Part shown: piece by piece, positions 8,200-17,309 of the stretch
Layout: each line of letters opens with the position of its first letter
Numbering within the stretch: position 1 is the first letter of the stretch
Assembly (NCBI RefSeq): GCF_039529835.1
Contig: NZ_CP154262.1
Location: 3,348,001 to 3,412,000 of the forward strand
Direction: 5' to 3'
Length of the DNA stretch: 64,000 nucleotides
Source of the DNA: Arthrobacter sp. TMP15
Lineage (GTDB): Bacteria; Actinomycetota; Actinomycetes; Actinomycetales; Micrococcaceae
The notes under the pieces: generated by a model
Database searches by the model: none
Told to the model about the DNA's origin: nothing
The model's input: only the letters and a program-made list of their open reading frames with translations
Translations under genes and position numbers: made by a program

Positions 8200-8889
8200 T
8201 TAGCCAACTGTTTGGTTGAACACGTGCCGGCGGATCCACGCATGCATGGCTATACCGGCTGCTGATGCCGCGTTGATTGAACGGGTGGACCCGAATTGTT
8301 CAATTGACAGGGTGGTTTCCGCCGCCGCATGCACCTCGTCGCTGAGACCCGGGCCTTCCTGGCCAAACACAAACACACAGTTGCGCGGCAACTCGTACGT
8401 TTCAAGTTTTTCCGAGTCGGGAAAGATGTCGATCCCTATGATCGCCAACCCCTCACCCCGAGCCCACGTAACGAAGTCATCCACGGTGGGGTGGTGACGG
8501 ACGTGCTGGTAGCGGTCGGTGACCATGGCGCCGCGCTTGTTCCACCGCCGTCGTCCGATGATGTGCACTTCTTTAGCCAGGAAAGCGTTGGCAGTGCGCA
8601 CCACAGTGCCAATGTTCATATCATGTTGCCAATTCTCGATGGCGACGTGGAAGTCATGACGCCGGGTGTCCAGTTCCGCAACAATGGCATCCATACTCCA
8701 ATACCGGTACTGATCCAGTACGTTGCGGCGATCACCATCAGCTAGTAATTCCCGATCCCAATGCTCACCCTGTGGCAGCTCGCCTTCCCAGGGACCAACA
8801 CCCACTTCATGGTGCAGTTCTAAATACACGGGCTCCGCGGAGGGATCAGAGGCGTCAGGGGCAGAATTTTCACCGGTTTTACTCACCAC
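8200..8889 (-). CDS. TrmH/SpoU-family RNA 2'-O-methyltransferase
   Basis: 229 residues. All three SpoU motifs are present: NIGTVVRTANAF (motif 1, ~residue 95), VFVFGQEGPGLSDE (motif 2) and LSIEQFGSTRSINAASAAGIAMH-type motif 3 near the C-terminus. The enzyme uses S-adenosylmethionine and has a trefoil-knot fold; the tRNA or rRNA target cannot be named from sequence. It starts with two adjacent GTG codons (8889 and 8886). A ~60-residue N-terminal extension precedes the catalytic core. It lies upstream of fbaA and divergent from the HAD phosphatase gene. Confidence 0.93.
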   Translation of the reverse strand: MVSKTGENSAPDASDPSAEPVYLELHHEVGVGPWEGELPQGEHWDRELLADGDRRNVLDQYRYWSMDAIVAELDTRRHDFHVAIENWQHDMNIGTVVRTANAFLAKEVHIIGRRRWNKRGAMVTDRYQHVRHHPTVDDFVTWARGEGLAIIGIDIFPDSEKLETYELPRNCVFVFGQEGPGLSDEVHAAAETTLSIEQFGSTRSINAASAAGIAMHAWIRRHVFNQTVG

Positions 8890-8977
8890 TCAACTTTACG
8901 CACACGGCCCACATATCGCGGCAACAGCACATTTCTCTGCAAGACTGGAACCCTCAAGCAGCAACTCAAGGAGAACC

Positions 8978-9772
8978 ATGACTACGCAATCCAATCGCCA
9001 GCCCGCCGACATCGAATGCTGGCTCACTGACATGGACGGCGTTTTGGTCCATGAAAACAAGGCCGTCCCCGGAGCTGCCGATCTCATCCAGCGCTGGGTT
9101 GATACTTCACGACGCTTTTTAGTGCTAACCAATAATTCCATTTACACCCCGCGCGATCTTGCTGCCAGGCTAAAAGCTTCCGGGTTGGAGGTTCCGGAGG
9201 AGAATCTATGGACCTCTGCCCTAGCCACAGCGCAGTTCTTAAAGTCCCAGATGCCGCACGGACGCGCTTTTGTTATTGGTGAAGCAGGGCTAACCACAGC
9301 GTTGCACGAGGCCGGTTTCATCCTGACGGATCAGAAACCTGATTACGTGGTGTTGGGTGAGACCCGGACTTACTCCTTTGAGGCCATTACCAAGGCCATC
9401 CGACTCATAGTTGACGGCGCACGGTTCATTGCCACCAACCCGGACGCAACCGGACCTTCCCCGGAAGGCCCACTACCGGCCACGGGCGCAATCGCCGCGT
9501 TGATCACCAAGGCCACTGGTCGGGAGCCCTACGTTGTGGGCAAGCCAAATCCGATGATGTTCCGTTCTGCCATGAACCGGATCCAGGCACACTCAGAGAC
9601 CACTGCAATGATCGGAGACCGCATGGATACCGATATCATCGCGGGCATGGAAGCCGGGCTCCACACGGTTCTGGTGTTCACCGGCATCACAGCACCCGAG
9701 GATATTGACGCCTACCCGTTCCGTCCGGACCAGACAATGAACTCCGTAGCCGATCTTCTAGACCACCTGTAA
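8978..9772 (+). CDS. HAD-IIA family phosphatase (NagD-like)
   Basis: 264 residues. HAD motifs in order: LTDMDGVLVHE (nucleophile and acid/base Asp), LTNNSIYT (motif II), KPNPMMF (Lys) and MIGDRMDTDIIAGMEAG (acidic pair). The cap is of subclass IIA (NagD/PLP phosphatase-like), so it probably dephosphorylates a small cytoplasmic metabolite; the substrate is unknown. ATG 8978 is preceded by AAGGAG with 6-base spacing; the frame is open further upstream but overlaps the divergent methyltransferase gene. Confidence 0.92.
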   Translation: MTTQSNRQPADIECWLTDMDGVLVHENKAVPGAADLIQRWVDTSRRFLVLTNNSIYTPRDLAARLKASGLEVPEENLWTSALATAQFLKSQMPHGRAFVIGEAGLTTALHEAGFILTDQKPDYVVLGETRTYSFEAITKAIRLIVDGARFIATNPDATGPSPEGPLPATGAIAALITKATGREPYVVGKPNPMMFRSAMNRIQAHSETTAMIGDRMDTDIIAGMEAGLHTVLVFTGITAPEDIDAYPFRPDQTMNSVADLLDHL

Positions 9773-9794
9773 GCAGCCAGCTTACTGAGGTTCT

Positions 9795-10377
9795 TTAGAG
9801 TGCCGGTTTGAGCGAGTCGATGATGGCGCTCAGTGCCTCCTTGTTGCGTTCCCATTCCGTTTGCAGTGCCTCAACTGTCATCCTGTGCGAGATACCCGCA
9901 TCGTCAAAAGCGACAAAGTACTCACCAGTGACGGCGCCCTTGTAGGTCTCGCAGGTGTAGCCATAGCTGTATCCGTACATGCCATCACGTTCCACGAGGG
10001 TGGGCTTGTGCGTGTAATTGAAGTCTGCAACACAACCAAAACCTGAGGTGGACCGAAAATAAACCAGGTCCTCTTGGGTGGCATCCACCTGTTTTTGGAT
10101 GCCCGTATCTATGGCGTCGTGGATTTGGCGCTGTGTGAGCACTTGTCGGGGTTTTGCACCTGCCTCATACACCAACAGAGCCGTAGCGTCCTTGTCTCGG
10201 TTGATGGCATTGAACCGTTCTGCGGGTTTGCTGCCATCTTCCTTGATGACGGTGACGTTCTCGCCCGTTCGCACCCACCCTTGGGGGTATTGGAACGATG
10301 CTGCCAGCAAGCACCCAAGGAAGCACAGATTTCTTTTTCGGTGCGGGGAACAGCGGCCCCGGTGGCTGAACTGACAT
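9795..10377 (-). pseudogene. Frameshifted gene for a membrane-anchored hypothetical protein
   Basis: Two parts of one apparent gene lie in different frames. From ATG 10377 the first ~25 residues read MSVQPPGPLFPAPKKK then SVLPWVLAG, a proline-rich cytoplasmic tail and the beginning of a membrane anchor. Around 10285-10302 the sensible frame shifts, and the rest reads YPQGWVRTGENVTVIKEDG and continues as a ~160-residue extracytoplasmic-looking domain with two cysteines (FGCVADF, YTCETYKG) to a stop at 9795. The middle of the expected membrane helix is missing, so a small deletion is more likely than a single-base error. The family is not recognised. A shortened product from an internal GTG is possible. 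Confidence 0.55.
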
Positions 10378-10652
10378 GTAGGAAATTCCTTAATAAATAT
10401 AAGCCGAACGGACTGGCAACTTCCTCCACTGATCGTAGCGGCGGCAAAGTAGCCCGGCGATGGGGACAATAGCCCATCGGCTGCGTGCGCAGAAACGTCT
10501 ACACCCCAGTGGAACACTATTTGTTCATCTCCGCTCTGCCCATAGTCCATGCCTTCGAAAACGTTTGTCTTTTTTGATCACGGAGAATTTATTGCGCAAA
10601 TCTAAAGACAGACGGCATGAAAAAGTGCATCTTTTTGAAGGGACAAAACACA

Positions 10653-12380
10653 GTGCTTCACCAGAAACGTAAGTCCGTTACACGTCGCGGAACCGCGCAG
10701 ATAGTGCTTGCTTGCGCAACATTGGCCATCCTGGCCTTGAGTTCTACTGCCCCTGCCAGTGCAGCTCCGGACGGTGACATCACAAGTCACGGAGGAGCCA
10801 CCCGCGTACAAGAGAACCACGTCGAAAATCTGCAGAAGTCACTGGCTGAAGGCTCCGCCAAGAATGTCATCCTGATCATCGGCGACGGCATGGGCGACTC
10901 TGAAATCACTGCTGCCCGTAACTACATCCACGGAGCTGCTGGTACTTTTCCCGGCATCGACGCCTTGCCGTTGACCGGGCAGTACACCACCTATTCCCTG
11001 AACAAGGAAACGGGCGCACCCAACTACGTACCAGACTCAGCCGCCACAGGCACCGCGTGGGCTACTGGCACAAAGTCCTATAACGGTGCCATTTCAGTCG
11101 ATGTCAATGGCGCTGCACAAAAGACACTGTTGCAGATCGCCAAGGATAACGGTTTGAAGACCGGGAACATCACCACCACAGCAATTCAAGATGCAACCCC
11201 AGCAGTTCAGGTAGCAAACGTCACCAGCCGCAGTTGCTTCGGCCCTGAAGCCACCAGCAAAAAATGCCCCGAAAACGCCTTGGAAAACGGCGGCAAAGGG
11301 TCCATCTCGGAGCAACTGCTCCAGACACGCCCCGACGTCAGCATGGGTGGCGGCTCCGAATCGTTCGACGAAGAAGCCAAGGGCGGTACATATGCCGGCA
11401 AGAGCTTGCTTGAGCAGGCCGGCGAGCGCGGCTTTAACGTAGTAACCGATTTAGCCGGAATGAACGGCATTAATTCCGCATCTACTGATGCACCCGTACT
11501 GGGTCTGTTCACCCCAGGCAACATGCCCGTCCGGTGGGAGGGCCCCTTGGCCACTCACACCGGAGGTGCCGAGGCTCCTGTCTCCTGCACCGACAACCCT
11601 GCTCGCACAGCCAACCTCCCCACGCTCAAGGACATGACAGCCAAGTCCATCGAGCTGTTGAAAGACGGCAAAAAGGGCTTTTTCTTGCAGGTTGAAAGTG
11701 GCAGTATTGACAAGCAGAACCATGCCGCGAACCCCTGCGGTCAGATTGGCGAAACCCTTGATTTAGATGAATCCGTCAAAACTGCAATGGACTTTGCCGT
11801 GGCCGATGGCAACACCATGGTCATTGTCACCGCCGATCACGCACACACCAGCCAGATCATTGCGGCAGGAAAAAACACTCCCGGCCTGACTCGCAGTCTG
11901 ACCACCCTTGACGGGGAGACCATGACGATGAGCTACGGCACCGCTGAGGAAGGTAAGTCACAGGGCCACACCGGATCGCAGGTGCGCATTGCAGGTTACG
12001 GTCCCGGCTCAGTCCGCGTCATTGGATTCACCGATCAGACTGATGTTTTCTTCACCGTCAGCAATGCGCTTCAGCTCGATCCGGCAGCGACTTTACCAAC
12101 ACCAACGCCGAGTCCCACAACAGCACCCACAACAGCACCCACAACAAGCGAAACCCCACGCCCAACAGCACCAAACACAAAAGATCCTTCAGAAGGTGCC
12201 GGCGTTATTGTTCCTGGCGACAAGGACAACGGCGCTGCACCCGGTATCAGCAGCGGTTCCAATCCGCTCGCTGTTACCGGCGCTTCGGTAACGTTATGGA
12301 TATTAATAGCTATGGCATTGCTGACTGGCGGCTTTTTTCTACGCCGACGTTCAGTTGGTTTGAGCCCAGCCGGACACTAA
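10653..12380 (+). CDS. phoA: Secreted alkaline phosphatase with C-terminal LAVTG sorting signal
   Basis: About 575 residues. A Sec signal peptide (KRKSVTRRG, hydrophobic stretch, ASA-A cleavage) leads into an alkaline phosphatase domain: [16 protein letters not shown] (metal Asp), [15 protein letters not shown] (nucleophile Ser), [13 protein letters not shown] and [11 protein letters not shown] (metal ligands). It should release phosphate from organic esters outside the cell. After the catalytic domain comes a Pro/Thr linker (12097-12180), then NPLAVTGAS (LAVTG at 12267-12281), a hydrophobic helix and RRR, i.e. a sortase signal of the LAxTG type typical of actinobacterial class E sortases. 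GTG 10653 is preferred because GAAGGGA lies 9 bases upstream; ATG 10617 in the same frame lacks a good site. Confidence 0.9.
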   Translation: MLHQKRKSVTRRGTAQIVLACATLAILALSSTAPASAAPDGDITSHGGATRVQENHVENLQKSLAEGSAKNVILIIGDGMGDSEITAARNYIHGAAGTFPGIDALPLTGQYTTYSLNKETGAPNYVPDSAATGTAWATGTKSYNGAISVDVNGAAQKTLLQIAKDNGLKTGNITTTAIQDATPAVQVANVTSRSCFGPEATSKKCPENALENGGKGSISEQLLQTRPDVSMGGGSESFDEEAKGGTYAGKSLLEQAGERGFNVVTDLAGMNGINSASTDAPVLGLFTPGNMPVRWEGPLATHTGGAEAPVSCTDNPARTANLPTLKDMTAKSIELLKDGKKGFFLQVESGSIDKQNHAANPCGQIGETLDLDESVKTAMDFAVADGNTMVIVTADHAHTSQIIAAGKNTPGLTRSLTTLDGETMTMSYGTAEEGKSQGHTGSQVRIAGYGPGSVRVIGFTDQTDVFFTVSNALQLDPAATLPTPTPSPTTAPTTAPTTSETPRPTAPNTKDPSEGAGVIVPGDKDNGAAPGISSGSNPLAVTGASVTLWILIAMALLTGGFFLRRRSVGLSPAGH

Positions 12381-12385
12381 GTGAA

Positions 12386-12434
12386 AAAGTGGTGCCGGCT
12401 CCAGCTGATAACCAGCCGGATCCGGCACCACTTT
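12386..12434. terminator. Hairpin terminator after phoA
   Basis: Bases 12386-12398 (AAAGTGGTGCCGG) pair perfectly with 12422-12434 (CCGGCACCACTTT), and the 23-base loop contains a second short GC pairing. The hairpin begins 5 bases after the phoA stop codon. It separates phoA from the GNAT gene that follows on the same strand. Confidence 0.75.
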
Positions 12435-12496
12435 GGCGTTAAGCTGGTCACCAGCACAATGAGATAAGGAAGTGCATCACGGGCGCTATCACCAGG

Positions 12497-13006
12497 TTGC
12501 TGGAACCAACTGACACGGCACAGCTCACAGAGCTTCTGGGCAGAAATCGGGAATTCTTGTGCCCGTGGGATCCACTGCGCGGTGATGATTTCTTCACTGT
12601 TGAGAAACAAACCGACATCACCCGCATAGCGCTGGATGCCTACAGCGCCGGAACCATGGTCCCTATGGTCATTCTCAACTCTGCGGGGGCTGTTGCAGGG
12701 CGGCTGACTATCAACGGCATTGTCCGCGGCGCCTTTGAATCGGCTGTTCTGGGCTGCTGGGTGAGCGAGAATGAAAACGGCTTAGGCCTGGCCACAGCGG
12801 CTGTAGCCGAAGCCGTAGAATTCGCAAGGACCCAACTCGGTCTGCACAGGCTACAGGCGGAGACCTTGCCCCATAACGTTGCCTCGCGAAAGGTCCTGGA
12901 GAAGAATGGTTTTAGCCAGTACGGCGTGGCCCCTGCGTACTTGAAAATTGCTGGCCGGTGGCAGGACTGCGTCCTCTTCCAGAGAATCCTGACGGCTTCG
13001 ACATAG
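12497..13006 (+). CDS. GNAT acetyltransferase, RimJ/RimL type
   Basis: 169 residues. The acetyl-CoA binding region reads CWVSENENGLGLATAAVAEA, and the C-terminal strand and helix read LHRLQAETLPHNVASRKVLEKNGF, close to RimJ/RimL-type enzymes that acetylate protein N-termini or small amines. The substrate is not predictable. The start is doubtful: the first in-frame initiator is TTG 12497 without a clear ribosome site, and about 10-15 residues of the usual N-terminal strand (before LEPTD) would be lost; an ATG at 12459 runs into a stop after one codon, so a small N-terminal lesion is possible. The gene converges on tdk. Confidence 0.8.
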   Translation: MLEPTDTAQLTELLGRNREFLCPWDPLRGDDFFTVEKQTDITRIALDAYSAGTMVPMVILNSAGAVAGRLTINGIVRGAFESAVLGCWVSENENGLGLATAAVAEAVEFARTQLGLHRLQAETLPHNVASRKVLEKNGFSQYGVAPAYLKIAGRWQDCVLFQRILTAST

Positions 13007-13036
13007 CAGCCGGCTGATAACTGCCGGGGCGGATGG

Positions 13037-13663
13037 TCAGGACCCCAGCTGCCCGCCAGACTCCTGCAAATAACAGGTGCCGCAAAGTGATTCGTACCAA
13101 ACCTCAGAACCTTCAATGGCGACCTGTTCGCCGTCGAACACTATCTCCCCGCCAACACGACGGGTGTTGAACATAGCCTTGCGCCCGCAACGACAAATGG
13201 TTTTCAGCTCTTCCAGTGAGTGCGCAATTTCCAAGAGCCTGGCCGCTCCCGGAAATGCGCGGGTGCGGAAGTCCGTGCGGAGTCCATAGGCCAGCACGGG
13301 CACTCTGTCCAGCACTGCGATCCGAAACAAATCATCAACCTGGGCGGGGTCCAGGAATTGGGCTTCATCGATCAGCAGGCAAGCAACCGGCGCCAGCTCC
13401 ACGTGTTTGAGGAGGGCATCAGGATCGTCCCCAATGACCCTCTCAGCAAATAACTCCCGCGCATCAGCGCCAGGGGGAATGACGAAATCAACTTCACGGC
13501 TGACACCCAAACGCGAAACAATCGAGTTCTCACCTTTGGTGTCCACACCTGGTTTAGCCAGGAGGACCCGCTGGCCACGCTCCTCGTAGTTAAACGCGGC
13601 CTGCAACAAGCCCGTGGACTTGCCTGAATTCATGGCACCGTGACGGAAATACAATTTCGACAA
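13037..13663 (-). CDS. tdk: Thymidine kinase, type II
   Basis: 208 residues. P-loop GAMNSGKST near the N-terminus, catalytic/Walker B region LLIDEAQFLDPAQVDDL, lasso and zinc cysteines CRCGRKAMFNTR and CGTC. It phosphorylates thymidine to dTMP with ATP in nucleotide salvage. Length and motifs are those of the TK1-like family. It lies on the same strand as pyrE, 78 bp away, and converges with the GNAT gene. Confidence 0.95.
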   Translation of the reverse strand: MSKLYFRHGAMNSGKSTGLLQAAFNYEERGQRVLLAKPGVDTKGENSIVSRLGVSREVDFVIPPGADARELFAERVIGDDPDALLKHVELAPVACLLIDEAQFLDPAQVDDLFRIAVLDRVPVLAYGLRTDFRTRAFPGAARLLEIAHSLEELKTICRCGRKAMFNTRRVGGEIVFDGEQVAIEGSEVWYESLCGTCYLQESGGQLGS

Positions 13664-13741
13664 GACAGCCCTTTCAAAGGGTTACAAATTTCATGACGGC
13701 CGGGCTTGAATCTGCTCCGAAACCTCAGGGAGGTTGGGTCC

Positions 13742-14308
13742 TTAGTCCAGGCCGAGCTCGTCCTTGCCAAAGATGAACAGGTACGGGATGTTAGCTTCGG
13801 CTTCGATGCGCTCCTTGGCGCCAGTATCGCGGTCAACTATGACGGCAACCGCCTGAATATTACCGCCTGCTTTGCGCACGCCCTCAACAGCTGTCAACGC
13901 CGAACCACCGGTAGTAGAGGTATCCTCCAGCACCACCACCTTGCGCCCGCTAACCTCCGGGCCTTCAACCTGACGGCCCATACCGTAGGATTTCTGGGTT
14001 TTTCGGACCACGAAAGCGTCAATGTTGCGGCCAGCATCACCGCCGGCGTGCATTAGCGCGGTGCCGACTGGGTCTGCACCCATGGTCAAGCCGCCGGCAG
14101 TCTCAAACTCAATTCCGGCGTCGTCCAACATGGCCAACATGACCCGGCCAGCCAGGCGGGAAGCCTCGTGGTGGAGGGTGATGCGGCGCAGATCGATGTA
14201 GTACTCGGCTTCTTTTCCTGAGGAGAGAATCACCTTGCCACGAACAACGGCCAGCTCCTTAACAAGTTCTAGTAGGCGGGCACGGTCGGCGGCAAGAGTG
14301 GAAGTCAT
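13742..14308 (-). CDS. pyrE: Orotate phosphoribosyltransferase
   Basis: 188 residues. The PRPP-binding loop VVVLEDTSTTGGSAL and the region GGLTMGADPVGTALMHAGG are characteristic. The enzyme joins orotate and PRPP to give orotidine 5'-phosphate, the fifth step of pyrimidine synthesis. Two in-frame ATG codons (14317 and 14308) are possible starts, giving MDVMTSTLAAD or MTSTLAAD. The neighbouring thymidine kinase fits a nucleotide-metabolism context. Confidence 0.95.
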   Translation of the reverse strand: MTSTLAADRARLLELVKELAVVRGKVILSSGKEAEYYIDLRRITLHHEASRLAGRVMLAMLDDAGIEFETAGGLTMGADPVGTALMHAGGDAGRNIDAFVVRKTQKSYGMGRQVEGPEVSGRKVVVLEDTSTTGGSALTAVEGVRKAGGNIQAVAVIVDRDTGAKERIEAEANIPYLFIFGKDELGLD

Positions 14309-14391
14309 GACATCCATTCTAGATCGCAGCCCCACCGATCTTGAACGCCACGACAAGCCTTGAGTTGGCCGGTCCGGGCGCTACTGAGAGT

Positions 14392-15621
14392 TCACCAGTC
14401 GTGAACCGTGCCGTCAACGAGGCGGTTGTAGGGCAGGTAAGCCTGTTGATAGGGGAAAGCCGCAGCAGCTTCCTCGTTAAATCCCACACCTATACCAGGG
14501 GCATCTCCAGGGTGCAGATATCCATCCTTGAACGTCATGGACTGCTCAAAAACTTCGTTAGTGGCATCAGAGTGCTGCATATATTCCTGAATACCATAAT
14601 TATGGATAGCCAAACCTACATGCAACTGCGCAGCAAACCCCACCGGAGAGATATCCGTAGGACCATGAAAACCAGACCTAATCTGATATTGTGCGGCGTA
14701 ATCCATCACCTTCTTCAACGGCGAAATACCACCAAAATGTGTTGAAGCCGCCCGAACATAATCGATGAGCTGCTCCTTGATAATGGCCTGAAAGTCGTAA
14801 ATTGTGTTAAATACTTCCCCAATCGCCAACGGTGTCGTCGTGTGTGAACGAACCAGACGCAACGCCTCCTGGTTCTCCGCCGGAGTGCAATCCTCAAGCC
14901 AATACAAATCGTATGGCTCCAAAGACTTCCCCAACTTCGCAGCCTGAATCGGGGTCATCCGATGATGACCGTCATGCAGCAACGGGATCTCCGGGCCAAA
15001 TTCATTCCGAACCGCTTCAAAAACTGTGGGTATATGCCGCAAATAAGCCCGAGTATCCCAGTCCTCTTCCTGCGGATACGCGCCTCGCCCAGCAGGCTCG
15101 TAATCGTAACGCTCCCCCGACGCCTGAGCCTGCCCAGCAACACCATAAACGGCCTTGATGCCCGGGACCGCACTTTGAATGCGGATGGACTTATACCCCA
15201 ACTCCAAATGCTCACGCACCGAATCAAAAAGCTGCGGCAGATCAGCACCAGAAGCATGCCCGTAGGCACGTAACCCGTTCCGGGAGGCCCCACCCAATAA
15301 CTGATACACCGGCAACCCTGCAATCTTGCCCTTGATGTCCCACAAAGCCATATCAACAGCCGCAATAGCCGCCATCGTTACAGGACCACGACGCCAATAC
15401 GAACTCCGGTAAATAAACTGCCACGTATCCTCAATACGATGCGGATCCCGCCCCACAAGCAGCTGCGCCACATGCTCCCTCAAATACGCAGCAACAGCCA
15501 ACTCACGTCCATTCAAAGTCGCATCACCAATCCCCACGACACCTTCATCAGTAGTCAGCTTCAACGTGACAAAATTCCGACTAGGACTCGTAACAAAAAT
15601 TTCCGCAGAAACAATTTTCAC
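14392..15621 (-). CDS. manD: D-mannonate dehydratase (ManD, enolase superfamily)
   Basis: 409 residues, the length of the ManD/RspA group. It shows the enolase-superfamily metal ligands in [27 protein letters not shown] and [12 protein letters not shown], plus [11 protein letters not shown] and the group-typical [23 protein letters not shown]. Such enzymes dehydrate D-mannonate (some D-gluconate) to 2-keto-3-deoxygluconate; activity varies within the group, so the substrate is inferred from the neighbouring KDG kinase and aldolase. It is the last gene of a minus-strand sugar-acid operon starting at 21664, 47 bp after kdgK. Confidence 0.88.
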   Translation of the reverse strand: MKIVSAEIFVTSPSRNFVTLKLTTDEGVVGIGDATLNGRELAVAAYLREHVAQLLVGRDPHRIEDTWQFIYRSSYWRRGPVTMAAIAAVDMALWDIKGKIAGLPVYQLLGGASRNGLRAYGHASGADLPQLFDSVREHLELGYKSIRIQSAVPGIKAVYGVAGQAQASGERYDYEPAGRGAYPQEEDWDTRAYLRHIPTVFEAVRNEFGPEIPLLHDGHHRMTPIQAAKLGKSLEPYDLYWLEDCTPAENQEALRLVRSHTTTPLAIGEVFNTIYDFQAIIKEQLIDYVRAASTHFGGISPLKKVMDYAAQYQIRSGFHGPTDISPVGFAAQLHVGLAIHNYGIQEYMQHSDATNEVFEQSMTFKDGYLHPGDAPGIGVGFNEEAAAAFPYQQAYLPYNRLVDGTVHDW

Positions 15622-15668
15622 AAGGATTTCCTTCCAAAACTGTTGGTTAGTATTGGGCGCGACTGGGC

Positions 15669-16640
15669 TCAGCGCTCAGTTCCGCCTAGAAGCTGGTTGT
15701 TGAACAATTCAAGTTCGCTACGGCGCGGCAAACCTTCCCAGTCACCTTCGGTGCTCACAGCGAATGCCCCCATGATGGTCCCTCGTCGGAGCCTGTTCTC
15801 CACCGGCTCACCGTCGAGCAGCGCCGATAAGTACCCTGCAGCGAATGCGTCACCAGCGCCCACAGTGTCAGATGCCTGAACTTTCAAGGCATTTTGATGA
15901 TGGAACCCGGCGGCTGAATACACGTCAGCGCCGTCGGCACCTAATTTTACGACCACTTCTTGAACACCGCCCTCTAGTAGTTCGTTGGCAATGCGAGGTA
16001 CCAACGAATCGCTGGGATGCAATTCAGAGGACATTTCTGAGAGTAGATCCAATTCGTCATCTGAGGCGATCACTATATGTATATGTTGGATTAGTGAAGT
16101 AAGAACTTTCCTAGCGTGTTCCCGAGTCCAGAGTTTGTTGCGAAAATTCACGTCTAGGGAGACAACAACGCCGCTCTCGTAAGCACGTTGGGCAGCAAGT
16201 TGAACAGCCTGAAACGCTGAGGAAGACAGCGCTGGGGTTATCCCGCTCAAATGCAGAACCTTTGTTCCGGCCTCCAGCGCAGGCTCAAGATCCGCCCACC
16301 CAATCATTGAACCAGCCGAGTCGCTGCGGTAATAGAACGCCCTGCCAATGTCCGCTGTTCGTTGCTCGAGGAACATCACCCCTGTGCTTCTGTCCCCATC
16401 CCGACGCAAGCTTAGCTCCACAGATTCGCTGCGGAGCTGGCGTTCAATGAAGTCCCCCTGCGGATCCATCCCCACACATCCTGTCCACCTGACACAGTGT
16501 CCAAGCCGCGCCAAAGCGATAGCCACGTTTGATTCCGATCCGGCCGCATGCATGGTTAAAGTTCCGCCCTGGGCCAACGGACCACGGGAACGCAACGAAA
16601 CCATTGTTTCGCCAAAGGTCAATAGCTCTACCGGCAACAT
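15669..16640 (-). CDS. kdgK: 2-keto-3-deoxygluconate kinase (PfkB family)
   Basis: 323 residues. PfkB signatures: [19 protein letters not shown] at the start, [14 protein letters not shown] (sugar binding), and [18 protein letters not shown] (catalytic Asp and anion hole). It should phosphorylate 2-keto-3-deoxygluconate (or the galacto epimer) with ATP. ATG 16640 lies 7 bases after the stop of the aldolase gene. The product is the substrate of that aldolase, so with manD and dgoD the pathway runs from sugar acids to pyruvate and glyceraldehyde 3-phosphate. The exact epimer handled is not readable from sequence. Confidence 0.85.
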   Translation of the reverse strand: MLPVELLTFGETMVSLRSRGPLAQGGTLTMHAAGSESNVAIALARLGHCVRWTGCVGMDPQGDFIERQLRSESVELSLRRDGDRSTGVMFLEQRTADIGRAFYYRSDSAGSMIGWADLEPALEAGTKVLHLSGITPALSSSAFQAVQLAAQRAYESGVVVSLDVNFRNKLWTREHARKVLTSLIQHIHIVIASDDELDLLSEMSSELHPSDSLVPRIANELLEGGVQEVVVKLGADGADVYSAAGFHHQNALKVQASDTVGAGDAFAAGYLSALLDGEPVENRLRRGTIMGAFAVSTEGDWEGLPRRSELELFNNQLLGGTER

Positions 16641-16647
16641 GCCCGAA

Positions 16648-17304
16648 TCATCCCTCGGCTGGTGAGTAGTCGGCGGCTTGGCGCAGATAGTCTCGCGCCC
16701 GTTCGCGCAGTTTATCCAGATTGCCAGTGCCCGATGCAGCGTCGCCCACGAGTGGGCTGCCAGGCCCCACCGCAACAGCTCCGGCATCCCAATAATCCTT
16801 GGCGTCGTTGGCCCCAACCCCTCCGACAGCAATTAGTGGCACGTCTGGGAAGGGGTCGCGGAGCGCTTTCAAGTAGCGTGGCCCGCCAACAGAAGCTGGG
16901 AAGAGTTTAACGAGAGTAGCTCCCCGGTTCATTCCTTCGAGCACCTCTGTGGGAGTAAATGCACCCGCAAGTACGGGTAAGCCACAACGCACAGCCGCAC
17001 CAATAGACTCTGCGAGCGCAGGAGTGACAATAAATTGCGCCCCCGCGGCCACCACGTCAGCAACGTCGCGAATACTGAGCACGGTCCCGGCCCCAACTTG
17101 AGCCTCATCTGGAGCTGTTTCGCGGATGGCCGCTATGACATCCGCCGCGTTGGGCGTGGTCAGCGCCACTTCCACGTAGCGAAAGCCCTCTGCCATCAGT
17201 GAGAGAGCCGTCTGAACCGCCGCGTCACTGTCGGTGCCCCTGACAATCGCCACAAGTTTGGCGTCCCGCACTCCATTTAAAAACTCTTCAGGTGTTTGTC
17301 CCAT
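16648..17304 (-). CDS. eda: KDPG/KDPGal aldolase
   Basis: 218 residues from ATG 17304. Family marks: LVAIVRGTDSDAAVQTALSL, YVEVALTTPNA (catalytic Glu), VGAGTVLSIRDV, and ATLVKLFPAS (Schiff-base Lys) followed by VPLIAVGGVGANDAKDYWDAGA. It cleaves 2-keto-3-deoxy-6-phosphogluconate (or the galacto form) to pyruvate and glyceraldehyde 3-phosphate. GTG codons at 17316 and 17313 could also start it; the latter would overlap the dgoD stop as GTGA, and a GAGGA sits just before the ATG. Confidence 0.9.
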   Translation of the reverse strand: MGQTPEEFLNGVRDAKLVAIVRGTDSDAAVQTALSLMAEGFRYVEVALTTPNAADVIAAIRETAPDEAQVGAGTVLSIRDVADVVAAGAQFIVTPALAESIGAAVRCGLPVLAGAFTPTEVLEGMNRGATLVKLFPASVGGPRYLKALRDPFPDVPLIAVGGVGANDAKDYWDAGAVAVGPGSPLVGDAASGTGNLDKLRERARDYLRQAADYSPAEG

Positions 17305-17309
17305 GTTCC

